DNA from: Bacteroidales bacterium
GTDB taxonomy: Bacteria > Bacteroidota > Bacteroidia > Bacteroidales > P3
Direction: 5' to 3'
Length of the DNA stretch: 64,000 nucleotides
NCBI GenBank assembly: GCA_017962665.1
Contig: JAGCUU010000009.1
Span: 1-64,000 of the forward strand
This document shows, piece after piece, positions 52,787 through 63,200 of this stretch (position 1 is its first letter; each line of letters begins with the position of its first letter). Position numbers and translations under genes: made by a program. Below the pieces are notes generated by a model, which worked only from the letters and a program-made list of their open reading frames with translations, was not told where the DNA came from and made no database searches.

Positions 52787-54235
52787 TTATTCTAATAAAT
52801 GAATAATGTCGTTGCCGTTGGCGATAATCAGAAGTGCTATCAGCAGTATCATACCTATGCTCTGCGCCACATTTAGGAAGTTGTCGCTTGGTTTGCGTCG
52901 GGTGACCATTTCCCAGAGGGTGAACAATATATGGCCTCCGTCAAGTCCCGGAATAGGGATGACATTCATGAAGGCAAGGATAACAGCCAGAAATGCAGTG
53001 ATGTTCCAGAAGGCATACCAGTTCCAGGTCTCGGGGAAGAGGCCTCCAAGAGTGCCGAAACCGCCCAGACCTTTGTATCCATCGGGGGTGAAGAGTATCT
53101 TTAGAGAGCTTGCATAGGATGTCAACTGCTCCCATCCGTATGATATGCCTGCCGGAATGGCCTCCAGGAAGGTGTAGTCGGTATGTGTGCTTTTGAATAT
53201 CTTGACAGGCTCCAGAAGGAAGACACCTATCTTTCCGCCGCTGTTCACCGCCACCCGAGCCTCTTGCAACGTTCCGTTGCGGTAGAAGCCTATTGTGACA
53301 GTGTCGTCGCTATGCTCTTTTAGGGTTACGGCAATCTCGCTGAAGCAATTCATTTTTTCCCCGTTGATGCTCACCACGCTGTCTCCTGGCTCCATGCCGC
53401 CCTTGCGTGCCTGCGATCCTGGTGCGAAATCTTTGACGACGAAAGGTGAACGCACCGTCATAAGCATATTGGTGTCACGTGGGTTGAATTTTGTCAGCAG
53501 GTTTTCACTAATGGCGATATCGACCAAGACGGAGGTGTCCCTCATGGCCACTTCGATGCTGTCACCTGTTTCTGTTGTGTCGGAAATCGTGACAGTCCTC
53601 ATCACTGTGACAATATTTGGATTGTCCAACAACAGTTTGTGCTGGGTTTTTACCAGGTCTGTCATCTCCTCTCCGTCGATGTAGTAGATGATGTCTCCGT
53701 TCTGGAATCCTTCTCCAATGAGGATTTCATGGTAGTCATATCCCAGCGTGGCGTTGCGTAATGGCAGGTCGTCTTTCCCCCAATGGGCGAAGATGCAGGT
53801 GTATATCAGCAGTGCGGAGATGAAGTTGACCAGCACGCCGCCGCTGATGATACAAAGGCGTTGCCATGGTTTTTTCGAGCGGTATTCGTAGGGTTGCGGT
53901 TCTTTGGGCAGGTCGTCTTTCTTCTTTGTTTCGTCTATCATGCCTGCTATGTCGCAGTAGCCTCCAAGAGGGATCCATCCCAATCCCCATAGGGTATTGT
54001 CTTTGTCTTCTTCCGGAAGATTATCGGTTTCCCATTCCTCAGGTGTCTTTGCGTTGAAGAACAGGAAATGCCATTTCCCCTTGAATTTCTTTGCTTTGAT
54101 GATTGAAAAAACAGGGTTGAAAAACAGGTAGAAACGGTTTACGCGGGTTTTGAAGAGCCGGGCAAAAAGGAAATGTCCCAATTCATGGGTGAATATCAGA
54201 AGTGTAAGACTTAATATTAGTGCAAGTACTTTCAT
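52787..54235 (-). CDS. rseP: Site-2 metalloprotease RseP
   Basis: 482 residues. Zinc motif HELGHFLFAR near residue 17 in the first helix, and the third ligand in NVIPIPGLDGGHILF near the C terminus. Between these are an insertion with a membrane helix (about 120-140) and PDZ regions (about 215-330; GSQARKGGMEPGDSVVSINGEKM with the last 10 residues forming the ligand groove). It cleaves membrane-bound anti-sigma factors in envelope stress. It follows dxr after about 100 nt, a conserved pairing (dxr-rseP). Confidence 0.93.
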   Translation of the reverse strand: MKVLALILSLTLLIFTHELGHFLFARLFKTRVNRFYLFFNPVFSIIKAKKFKGKWHFLFFNAKTPEEWETDNLPEEDKDNTLWGLGWIPLGGYCDIAGMIDETKKKDDLPKEPQPYEYRSKKPWQRLCIISGGVLVNFISALLIYTCIFAHWGKDDLPLRNATLGYDYHEILIGEGFQNGDIIYYIDGEEMTDLVKTQHKLLLDNPNIVTVMRTVTISDTTETGDSIEVAMRDTSVLVDIAISENLLTKFNPRDTNMLMTVRSPFVVKDFAPGSQARKGGMEPGDSVVSINGEKMNCFSEIAVTLKEHSDDTVTIGFYRNGTLQEARVAVNSGGKIGVFLLEPVKIFKSTHTDYTFLEAIPAGISYGWEQLTSYASSLKILFTPDGYKGLGGFGTLGGLFPETWNWYAFWNITAFLAVILAFMNVIPIPGLDGGHILFTLWEMVTRRKPSDNFLNVAQSIGMILLIALLIIANGNDIIHLLE

Positions 54236-54335
54236 CTCGGAATGTTTGTTTCTATAATTAGTTTAGGAACGATAAAAAAATAAGCAGCAACGCTGTGATG
54301 GATTATTATATTGGTTATGAACCAGAAAAAAGTAT

Positions 54336-55478
54336 TTAAACTTTACATAATGCTTTTCTTGTTTCCTTGTCGCATTCAAGCAGCTGTTCCAGAGTTGGAT
54401 CGGCAATAAATGCCATCTTTGCCATTGCTCCCTCCACAAAGTCTGCGATTTCGGTGAAGCGTAGTCCGCCCTCTATGAAACGCTGTACGGCCACTTCGTT
54501 GGCGGCATTCATCACACAAGGCATGTTGCCGCCTTTTGCTATGGCGTCGTATGCCAGTGCAAGGCAACGGAAGGTTTTTGTGTCGGGACGTGCAAATGTC
54601 AGTTCGGGATGCTCGAAGAAGCTGAAACGCGGAAGCATGCTCTCTATGCGTCTGGGGTAGGTGAGAGCGTATTGTATCGGGGTCTCCATGGTGGGAGTAC
54701 CTATCTGTGCCTTGATTGAGCCATCCTCAAATTGCACCATCGAGTGGACTATGCTCTGTGGATGTATCAGCACTTCGATGCGGTCGGTCTCCACATTGAA
54801 AAGCCATTTTGCCTCGATGACTTCGAGGCCTTTGTTCATCAAAGTTGCCGAATCAATGGTGACCTTGCGTCCCATGTTCCAGTTGGGGTGGCGTAGCACC
54901 TCGTCAAGGGTTGCTTTCTCCAGCTCCTCTCGACAGCGACCGCGCATCGATCCGCCCGATGCTGTGAGCAGTATTTTGTCTATGCGGTTCAAGTATTCTC
55001 CCTGCAGCGTTTGGAAGATAGCCGAATGCTCCGAGTCTACTGGGAGTATGGCGACCTTGTTGCGGCGAGCCTCTTCGGTTACTATTGCTCCGGCAACCAC
55101 CATGGTCTCCTTGTTGGCGAGGGCAATGGTCTTTCCTGCGCGGATAGCTCTCATGGTGGGTGTCAGTCCGGCCACGCCCACAATGGCGGCCATAACGGTA
55201 TCAACCTCCTCCATCTCCATGGCGTCGCACACCGATTCCATACCTGCAAAGACTTTGGTGTCGCTCTCTTTCAGAGCATCATTCACCTGTGTATATTTGC
55301 TTTTGTCGGCAATGATGGCGATATTGGGGTGAAACTCGAGGGCTTGTTTTATCAATAGCTCTGCATTGCTGCCGGCGACAAGCACCTCGGCCACAAATTG
55401 GTCTGGATGTCGTCTTATGACGTTGAGTGTCTGTGTCCCTATTGAACCTGTGGACCCAAGTATGGCAATGTGTTTCAT
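54336..55478 (-). CDS. dxr: 1-deoxy-D-xylulose 5-phosphate reductoisomerase
   Basis: Second step of the MEP isoprenoid pathway, making MEP from DXP with NADPH. 380 residues. NADPH-binding GSTGSIGTQTLNVI at the N terminus, ALANKETMVVAG, PVDSEHSAIFQ, the active-site TASGGSMRGR, and GRKVTIDSATLMNKGLE. Its ATG overlaps the stop of the preceding small gene (ATGA), and rseP follows. Confidence 0.96.
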   Translation of the reverse strand: MKHIAILGSTGSIGTQTLNVIRRHPDQFVAEVLVAGSNAELLIKQALEFHPNIAIIADKSKYTQVNDALKESDTKVFAGMESVCDAMEMEEVDTVMAAIVGVAGLTPTMRAIRAGKTIALANKETMVVAGAIVTEEARRNKVAILPVDSEHSAIFQTLQGEYLNRIDKILLTASGGSMRGRCREELEKATLDEVLRHPNWNMGRKVTIDSATLMNKGLEVIEAKWLFNVETDRIEVLIHPQSIVHSMVQFEDGSIKAQIGTPTMETPIQYALTYPRRIESMLPRFSFFEHPELTFARPDTKTFRCLALAYDAIAKGGNMPCVMNAANEVAVQRFIEGGLRFTEIADFVEGAMAKMAFIADPTLEQLLECDKETRKALCKV

Positions 55479-55906
55479 TTTTTCCTCTCTCTTTCTTCCA
55501 CCTCCTGTCGCATAAGGCTGTCTGCCTTGGAGCGTGTGTAGGGTGTGGGTTTTGCTTTAACCGTGTCGCCTTGTTTTGAGGCGTCGGTATTATGTCTTTC
55601 TGCAGGGTCTTTGCCAAGCATAATATATTGTATGTCGGCGAGCATCTCCTCTTGGGCTTTCAGTTCCGTTTCAAGAGAGTCAATGATGCGAGCGTTCTCG
55701 TATGTCTGTTCTACCATGCCGGTGTTTGAATATCCGGGTATCAACTCGCGCAGCGGAGTGAAGGCGAGCAGTATGGCAGTGAGGAATACCAGTACTAAAC
55801 CTGTGATTCCGAGGAATACGAAGATGTTAAGGCCGGATAGCTGGAACGAAATCTTTTCCTTGTAGGTGTTGGTGTCGAGGACAACAAAGCGGTGCTTGTG
55901 TTTCAT
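55475..55906 (-). CDS. Small membrane protein resembling the N terminus of M23 peptidases
   Basis: 143 residues from the ATG at 55906, which has AAGGA 5 nt upstream; a TTG at 56035 is in frame and would add 43 basic residues. One membrane helix (about 25-48; GLNIFVFLGITGLVLVFLTAI), then AFTPLRELIPGYSNTGM and a short coiled coil. In relatives this TPLRxxIPGY segment precedes a LytM/M23 peptidase domain. Here the protein ends in a charged tail without one, so it is either a reduced paralog or a structural partner. Coupled to dxr by ATGA overlap. Confidence 0.65.
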   Translation of the reverse strand: MKHKHRFVVLDTNTYKEKISFQLSGLNIFVFLGITGLVLVFLTAILLAFTPLRELIPGYSNTGMVEQTYENARIIDSLETELKAQEEMLADIQYIMLGKDPAERHNTDASKQGDTVKAKPTPYTRSKADSLMRQEVEERERKK

Positions 55907-56085
55907 CAGGTCCTTGAACACATGCCTCCTTTTCCATACACGTTTTGCTGTATTGTGTGTACGGTTGAAGAATTTCGATATCTTTTCCGTTAGTTTCAAA
56001 AGCTGTTTTTTAAAAAAGCGGTGCGAAGAAGTCAACTTATCCGCACCGCCCGCTATGAAAAATTTATTAATTGATTTTCTCGATT

Positions 56086-58212
56086 CTACAAATATGAAAG
56101 TCTGTTGTCAACAATCTTGATGCGGTTCTGAAGGACAGGAACAAGGAAGTTGAAAGCGCCCATGCTGGCATTTTCGTAGCGCTGGCGTATGTTCTCCACG
56201 TCGGTGACCTCTTTCTGGGTGTTGTTGTCCACGCTGATAACATATACTCCGCTGGCACCCTGTATAGGTCCGATGATACCGGTGTCTTTCTTGGCGGCGA
56301 TGGCGGCAGTGGCTTTAGGTTCCATGCCGTTGCGGCCAAGGTAACCGCCAAAGGCGACGCCGCTGACGGTGTCCACGCTGACATTCATGGCGGCGGCGAT
56401 GGCGTTGATGTCATTCTTGCCGTTCATGATTTCGCTGGCCTTGTCAGAGAGCATTTCGCCAAGTTTTTCCAGACGCAGACGGCTCTCAATGATAGGACGG
56501 GCCTGGTCAAGAGTCAGGTTGTTGGGTTTATATATTTCGCGCAGACCGACAACGATATAGCTGTAGTCTGAGTTATAAACTTCGTTGCTGATTCCACCGG
56601 CAACCGTTTTCTCGTTGAATGCCCAACGTACAGCGTCGCGGGTGTTGGAAAAACCTGTCAGTGAGTCGCTCATCGAGACGATTATTGCGCTGCGCATCTG
56701 AATGTTCTCGGACTGGGCTCCCTCAATCATGGCTTGGCAGGTTGGGTACTGGCCTGCAAAGAGGGTAGCTTTGTAGCGAACATCTTTTTCGGTCTCGGAG
56801 CTCGGAGTGATAACCTTCTGTGCAAGGGCGACACGGTATTTCAGGCTGGGGGTGGTCTTGCCGGTAACCTTTACGATATAGTATCCGGCACCTCCGGGAA
56901 TCTCTTGTTCGAACACTTCGCCGACATTGTGGTGTACCACCTCGTCGCCGAAAATCAGTGTTCCGTCTGGACGCCAGTCAAGGTCGCCGCCTTTGGTGGT
57001 GTCAATGGAGAACTGGCGTACTGCCTCTTCAAAGGGCATGCCTGCTTTAATGCTGGCCATTGCGCTATCGCGTAGCTGTGTGGCGGCGGCAGGGGTGCGT
57101 CCTACGTTGGGGTTATAGTTGTTGTTGGGGATAAAGATAACAGAGGCGCGGACGCTGTCGGGACGCATCTCGGTTTTCAGAACCTTGCCCATGACATACA
57201 TACCGTAGGTGTAGCGGTTCAGTCCTTCGCGGGTGATGGATTTGACAACCATAGGGGCAATCTCTTTGCCTGCGTGGCTACCCTTGATGATGGTGTCGAG
57301 CGGAGCGGCGAAAATGTCGCTGCTGACGTAGATGGAGTCATAGATGCCATGCATGTTGACGAAATCGATAAGACCTTTGTCATCGAGGGTCTGCATTTCG
57401 CTCCACCACTCTCCGATTTCTTCATCTATTTCTGCAAGGTCCTCCTGGGTGGGCTCTGCGGTGAAGACGGCGTAGGCCACCTCACGTTGTTCGCGGTTGT
57501 CCATGCGGAACACGTCTCTGTTCAGCTCTTTTTTGTGGCTTTCGAAATAGGCTTTGTAGTCCTCGTCGGTCAAGTTCACCTCGATGTCGGTGTTCTGTGA
57601 GTAAAGCATTCCTGCAACGCGTACATCCGATTGCTTGGCATTGATTTCAGCTATCTTGGCGGCAATATTCTTAGGCATGTACATTCCCGTCTGGAGCATG
57701 GCGAAGTATTTGCTGCGTTGACGCTCTTCGCGTAGACGTTCCTGATAACGGATCCACTGTACCTTGGCCTCCATAGTGTCAGGAAGGGCATCGATCTGGC
57801 GTACGTAGTTGCTGATGTTTTGGCGGTCGTACACACCGGTCTGGGGGTTGGTGAACTGCTGCTGTAGTGCGGGGTGAATGAAACGGCCTACATACATGTC
57901 GCTCACCTCATCGTCGGTAACTTCGATGCCAAGGGCTGCAATCTCCTTGCCGAGCACATGGTCCTGCAGTATTTCCTGCCATACGTTCTCCTTGAAAGCG
58001 TAGCTGCTGTTGCCGCGCATTTGGTAGTCCTCCTCAAGGGATGCAAGGCGACGATTGAAAAAGTCGTATGTAATCTCGTCACCGTCGATCTTTGCAAAGG
58101 TAGGCTGTTTGCGGTTTTTCGTAAGGTCACCGATAATGAAGCAGATGATGGCAATACCCACAATGGCTACTGCCAACCAAGAGTGTTTTCTAATACTTCC
58201 AATAATTCCCAT
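56086..58212 (-). CDS. PpiD-like periplasmic foldase (SurA_N / rotamase)
   Basis: 708 residues: an N-terminal anchor (about 12-32; WLAVAIVGIAIICFIIGDL), SurA-like N-terminal helical domain (about 35-200), and a parvulin-type PPIase core (about 345-460; FEEAVRQFSIDTTKGGDLDWR). A diverged second domain follows. Likely a membrane-anchored chaperone for secreted and outer-membrane proteins, useful in an organism with many barrels. It has its own promoter at 58278-58308. Confidence 0.9.
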   Translation of the reverse strand: MGIIGSIRKHSWLAVAIVGIAIICFIIGDLTKNRKQPTFAKIDGDEITYDFFNRRLASLEEDYQMRGNSSYAFKENVWQEILQDHVLGKEIAALGIEVTDDEVSDMYVGRFIHPALQQQFTNPQTGVYDRQNISNYVRQIDALPDTMEAKVQWIRYQERLREERQRSKYFAMLQTGMYMPKNIAAKIAEINAKQSDVRVAGMLYSQNTDIEVNLTDEDYKAYFESHKKELNRDVFRMDNREQREVAYAVFTAEPTQEDLAEIDEEIGEWWSEMQTLDDKGLIDFVNMHGIYDSIYVSSDIFAAPLDTIIKGSHAGKEIAPMVVKSITREGLNRYTYGMYVMGKVLKTEMRPDSVRASVIFIPNNNYNPNVGRTPAAATQLRDSAMASIKAGMPFEEAVRQFSIDTTKGGDLDWRPDGTLIFGDEVVHHNVGEVFEQEIPGGAGYYIVKVTGKTTPSLKYRVALAQKVITPSSETEKDVRYKATLFAGQYPTCQAMIEGAQSENIQMRSAIIVSMSDSLTGFSNTRDAVRWAFNEKTVAGGISNEVYNSDYSYIVVGLREIYKPNNLTLDQARPIIESRLRLEKLGEMLSDKASEIMNGKNDINAIAAAMNVSVDTVSGVAFGGYLGRNGMEPKATAAIAAKKDTGIIGPIQGASGVYVISVDNNTQKEVTDVENIRQRYENASMGAFNFLVPVLQNRIKIVDNRLSYL

Positions 58213-58277
58213 TTGTGTTATATTTTATTATTATTTTCTTTGTTAATTCTAAGCACAAAGTGCCTCAAATAAGTTTG

Positions 58278-58308
58278 CAAAAGTACAAAGAAAATCCCTA
58301 CCGACAAA
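58278..58308 (-). promoter_or_regulatory. Promoter of PpiD-like gene
   Basis: Minus-strand -33 TTTG (58305-58308) and a perfect -7 TACTTTTG (58278-58285) separated by 19 nt; about 65 nt before the start. Confidence 0.6.
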
Positions 58309-58386
58309 TTTTTATAGTAAAACTTTTTTGTCGTGTAATATATTTTATTGAAAATAAAAAATATATGATATAAATTAATTTTTTGC

Positions 58387-58851
58387 CTACATTGTAAAAA
58401 TAAAAGGCAGAAGGTTCTCAACACCTTCAAAAACCAGTATTTTTTCCGTCGAAATGTAGCACAATATTCTCAGTTTTTTCCCTTGTCTGCTCTCGACCTC
58501 CGCCATCACCTGGCGGCATGCTCCGCATGGGGTTGCTGCGGTGAGCCCACCCTCTGGATTTCGTCCCACTACTGCAAGTGCAAGTATCTTGTTTGTAGGA
58601 TGTTGGGCTCCAGCTGAAAAGAGAACTGTCCGCTCGGCACATAGTCCGCTGGGATAGGCAATATTTTCCTGGTTGCTTCCTGTGACTGTCTCTCCACTGT
58701 CGAGGATGACGGCGGCACCGACATGGAAGTTCGAATAGGGGGCGTAGGCGTTGTTGGTTGCCTCTATCGCGGCTTTGACAAGTTTCAAATCGTCGCCCTT
58801 CAGTTCCGCCAGTGTATATTCTTGATAATGTATGGTTTTCGTCTTATCCAT
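58387..58851 (-). CDS. cdd: Cytidine deaminase
   Basis: Deaminates cytidine and deoxycytidine for pyrimidine salvage. 154 residues, the tetrameric short form. Catalytic CAERTVLF (zinc Cys and proton-shuttle Glu, about 74-81) and PCGACRQVMAE (two zinc Cys, about 112-122). Its start lies at the divergent dusB promoter. Confidence 0.95.
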   Translation of the reverse strand: MDKTKTIHYQEYTLAELKGDDLKLVKAAIEATNNAYAPYSNFHVGAAVILDSGETVTGSNQENIAYPSGLCAERTVLFSAGAQHPTNKILALAVVGRNPEGGLTAATPCGACRQVMAEVESRQGKKLRILCYISTEKILVFEGVENLLPFIFTM

Positions 58852-58868
58852 CTTTTTTGCTATTTTTG
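58838..58868 (+). promoter_or_regulatory. Promoter of dusB
   Basis: Perfect -7 TATTTTTG (58861-58868), 44 nt before the dusB ATG; the -33 region (TTCG, 58838-58841) is weak and lies inside the divergent cdd gene. Confidence 0.45.
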
Positions 58869-58911
58869 CATTCTGTTTTGTGATAACGACATTTCATTCA
58901 AAATATTGTAA

Positions 58912-59916
58912 ATGGTTAAAATAGGCAATATCGAAGTAGGGGAGTTCCCGCTTTTTTTATCGCCGATGGATGACGTCACCGACCGTCCTTTCAGACAGCT
59001 CTGCAAACGCTTCGGTGCCGACGTGTTAATCAGCGAATTTATCGCTTCCGAAGCCTTGATACGCGATGCTGAGAAGAGTTTTCGCAAAATGCTCTTTGAT
59101 GAGGTTGAGCGGCCTATTGGAATACAGGTTTTTGGAAGCGAGGAAGAGTCTTTGCTCAAGTGTGTCGATGTTGTGGTTGAAAGCCATCCTGATTTTATTG
59201 ATATCAACTGGGGATGTCCTGTTCGCAAAGTGGCAGGCAAGGGAGCCGGCTCAGGCATGTTGCGTGATATTCCCAAACTGCTGAAAATCACCTCTGCATT
59301 GGTCAAGCGTTCGCCACTTCCTGTCACGGTGAAGACGCGTCTGGGTTATGACGACACAGACAAGCCTATTGTCACCCTCGTAGAGCAACTTCAGGATATC
59401 GGTGTCGCCGCAGTGAGCATTCATGGACGTACTAAAACACAGATGTATCGTGGTGCGGCTGACTGGACGTTGATTGCAGAAGCCAAAGCCAACCCGCGAA
59501 TACATATTCCCGTCTTCGGCAACGGCGACATAACCACGCCCCGGCAGGCTGTCGAGGCACGTCGTCGCTATGGTGTCGATGGCATATTGATAGGTCGTGC
59601 CGCTATTGGCAACCCGTGGATTTTCAGTTCGGTAAAGGCTGCGTTGAACACTTGCGATGAGAACTACGAGCCACCCAGGATAAGCGTCTCCGACCGTGTG
59701 GCTGTCTGTCGTGAGCATCTGCTTTCCGCGGTGGAGTTCAAAGGGGAGAGACAGGCGATTTTCGAGATGCGCAAACACTACGGAGGGTATTTTTATGGCC
59801 TTCATTCATTCAAGCAGTTCCGCATCCCTCTCGTCACGCTCACCACCCTTCCCGAACTCCTCACCCTCCTCGACACTATCGGCATTTACTACGGGGATAA
59901 AGATGTATGTTGTTGA
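58912..59916 (+). CDS. dusB: tRNA-dihydrouridine synthase
   Basis: Reduces uridines in the tRNA D loop with FMN and NADPH. 334 residues: a TIM barrel with SPMDDVTDRPFRQLCKRFGA (PxxxxTD motif of the family), the catalytic Cys in INWGCPVRKVAGKGAGSGML with Cys about residue 103, HGRTKTQMYRG, and FGNGDI for FMN phosphate. A C-terminal helical RNA-binding domain is present. DusB-type is preferred by length. Confidence 0.94.
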   Translation: MVKIGNIEVGEFPLFLSPMDDVTDRPFRQLCKRFGADVLISEFIASEALIRDAEKSFRKMLFDEVERPIGIQVFGSEEESLLKCVDVVVESHPDFIDINWGCPVRKVAGKGAGSGMLRDIPKLLKITSALVKRSPLPVTVKTRLGYDDTDKPIVTLVEQLQDIGVAAVSIHGRTKTQMYRGAADWTLIAEAKANPRIHIPVFGNGDITTPRQAVEARRRYGVDGILIGRAAIGNPWIFSSVKAALNTCDENYEPPRISVSDRVAVCREHLLSAVEFKGERQAIFEMRKHYGGYFYGLHSFKQFRIPLVTLTTLPELLTLLDTIGIYYGDKDVCC

Positions 59917-60220
59917 TTTTTTTTGTCTGTTTCCAAAAAAGTTTGTATATTTGCAGTTACGAATCTAACTCAGAAAACTTCAGCGCCTGTATTGTTCGAA
60001 GGGTGCTTAACTATTTGGTACTAAATGAATAAATTATCCTGACAGTTTCTGTGTGCCAGTTAGGAAGACTGCTGTTCGGGATGCGATTTTGGGCATTTTC
60101 ATCTGTTTTTGCAGATGTTTGCCCCTGTATTGAAATGTTAAATAAACAAAAAAGTAAAAAAATAATAATAAATAAAATAATTAACAATTCACTAAATTAT
60201 TAACCAATTCAAAACGCACA
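59917..60220. other. Long leader upstream of the large surface protein gene
   Basis: 304 nt. A good promoter sits at 59922-59953, so about 260 nt are transcribed before the ATG at 60221. The leader holds an extended hairpin at 60091-60124 (outer GGGCA/TGCCC, inner CATCTG/CAGATG) and then an A/T-rich run up to the start. No known riboswitch or leader peptide was recognised. Confidence 0.55.
59922..59953 (+). promoter_or_regulatory. Promoter of the large surface protein gene
   Basis: -33 TTTG (59922-59925) and perfect -7 TATATTTG (59946-59953), spaced 20 nt. Confidence 0.6.
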
Positions 60221-63200
60221 ATGAAAGTAAAAAATTACTTTTGGAAGTTGTTCCTGCTGGCGGCGATGCTGCTACCAGGGATAACGTGGGGCCAGGTGGC
60301 CAAGGTCTCGGAGTATGACTTCGCGGCCGACACGGTTGCCTACAGCTCCATTGTCGGCAACGGCGGTACCGCCTGGTCCGCTGCCGACGTGTCGAATGGT
60401 TACACGACCATTGCGATGCCGTTTGCAATGCAGTATGGCCAGACCTCCATCGGGCGTGGTACCACGCTCTATGTGTCAGCCAACGGCTACGTCACCACTG
60501 GTGACGCGGCGATGACGGGCATCGTAATTGCGCCGTTGAGCGCCACGAGCGGTTTTACCAACATTGGAGCCAACACCATCTACACGAAGGTGGAGTCCAA
60601 CAAGGTGACCGTCGAGTGGCGTAAGCTCAAGATTGGAAACAACGTTATGAGTTTCCAGCTTGTGCTTACCAATACTGGTGCCATCAAGTTCAACTATGGC
60701 CCGATGACGCTCAGCACTACGGCGCAGGTCTTTGCAGGTATGCAGTCGTCCGCGATTGACATATACTGCATGTCAACCATCGACAACCGCTGGGACACCA
60801 TTGTCCCGACCTATGCGTCGCTCACCGCGACACGTACTCTCTCGCCCTCCGTCCACCCCTACTACAATGTGGACAACAATCAGGGTCTATGCTACACCTT
60901 CACTCAGCCCGAGTGCGCCAAGCCTAACAGCTTCGGCGCCGTACCCGGCGACTTCAACGTTATCTTTAACTGGACCGGCAACGGCTCCAGGTATCAGATC
61001 AAGTACAACGAGGGTGCCGACTTCGTACCTCAGACACAAGGTACCCTTATTGACAATTTGACTGGTAGCACCTACACGCTCAACAACCTGACTCAGCGCA
61101 CCACCTACTACGCCTACATCCGCGCCTACTGCGCCACCAGCGGCAGCTGGAGTGCCTGGCGTGCTGTGGCCGACGAGTACTTCACGACAGGTTGTGGCTA
61201 TGAGCCTCTGCCTATGACGCAGGACTTCACCTCTATACCCGAGTGTTGGGATGCTCTCGCCAGCAACAACGATGCGACTTATACTGTATGGCTGGACAAC
61301 AACACCCTCAGAATGCGTGCCGGCAATGAATCTAGCGGCTACGCTAACGATGTCTACGCTGTCCTGCCCAAGTTCAACGCCAATTTGAACAACTACGAGT
61401 TGGATCTCAATGTGGCGGTTGAAAATACTTCATACGGAAAACTTATTCTTGGCTACATAACCAACATCAATAACCTGTCTGGTTTTGTGGCTCTCGACAC
61501 CATTGAAGGTCTGACCACTTCCTATCAGGATATCGTTCTCTACCTCACCGACTATGCCGCCATTCCCAATGGTGCTCGTCTGGCTTTGAAGTGGAGCTAT
61601 AACGATAGCTATTGGGACTGCTTCATTGACCAGATTGTGGTTAAGCCGCAGCCTACCTGCTTCCCAATCAGTGGTCTTCAGGCTCAGGTTCTGACTCCCA
61701 CCTCGGCGAAATTCACTTTCACCGACGGCCACAGCACTTCGACGGCTTACCAGCTTGTCTATGGTGCCCCTAACTTTGACCCTGATGGTGCAACGCCTGT
61801 GGCCATCACCAATGGCGGCAGCATCACGACTTTGGAGGGCTCGACCAACTATCAGGCTTACGTCCGTGCTGTTTGCGGCTCGGAGTATACCGATTGGGTT
61901 GGCCCTGTCAACTTCTCCACTCCTTGCCCTGTTTCCTGCCAGCTTACCTTCGAGATGGAGGACAGCTACGGCGATGGTTGGAATGGAGCAACGATAAGCC
62001 TCTATCAGAATGGTGTGTTGTATGACGAATACACTTTGAGTAGTGGCTCTACAGGATCCTATAATGTTACATTGTGCGGTGGAGCACATTATTCAATGGT
62101 TTGGACCTCGGGTAGCTATGACGAAGAGTGTTCGATGGAAATCACCCACAATGGCAACACGCTCTATATGGGTGGTGCTCCTGGTGCAGGCACTTTCGCC
62201 TCGTTCAAGGCTTGCCCCGCCTGCGACGACCCGAGCAACTTGGCCATCAGTAGCACCAAGGTGCTGACCTGGACTGCTGGCGACGCCACGCAGTGGCAGG
62301 TGCGCTATGGCATTCTCGGAAGTGGCAACTACACCACCTTGGTGGTCAACACCAACACGGCTACGTTGCCGTTGACTGGTGTTGCTGGAACTCAGTATGA
62401 GATTTCGGTGCGTTCCATTTGCGGAGCGGGTGACACGAACTTCTACATCAACCCTGTATACTACACCATGCCTCTCAGTCTGCCTTACAGCTGCGACTTT
62501 GAGAACGGTGCCACCGGTTTCATCACCCAGAGCACTGCTACCAATGAATGGATTGTCGGCACTGCCAAGAGCAATGGCGGCAGCAATGGTTTCTATGTCT
62601 CTAATGACGGAAGCAGTAATGTCTATGCAACTGGCAGTAACATTGCTTACGCATACGTGACCCTGCCTTTTGAGACTGCCGGCGACTACATGGTGAAATA
62701 TGATTGGACCGCCAATGGAGAGTCCACTTGGGACTTCCTCCGTGTTGCTTTGGTTCCTGACAATGTTTCGCTGATTACTTCTTATAGCAACTCCTATAAC
62801 AGCACAACTCCCTCTGGCTGGATTGCTGCCGACGGTGGATCAAAGTTGAATTTGAACACCAACTGGAACACCCGTGCCGAGGTTATCAACATTACTACTC
62901 CTGGCAACTATAAGCTTGTTTTTGCCTGGATGAATGATGGTAGTGGAGAATATCAGCCTCCTGCAGCTATCGACAATGTGTCTGTGCGTGGCTTGAACTG
63001 CAATGCTCCTACCAATATCGCTCTAAATGGCGACGGTGCTGTGGCTTGGACTCCTGGCAACACCACCCAGTGGCAAGTCCGTTGGGCACTGGCTGGCAGC
63101 AGCAACTACACCTACGCTTACGTTTCGACCCCGAGCTACACGAATGCTTCGTGGACGCCCAACACCAGCTACACCATGGACATCCGTTCAATCTGCGGTG

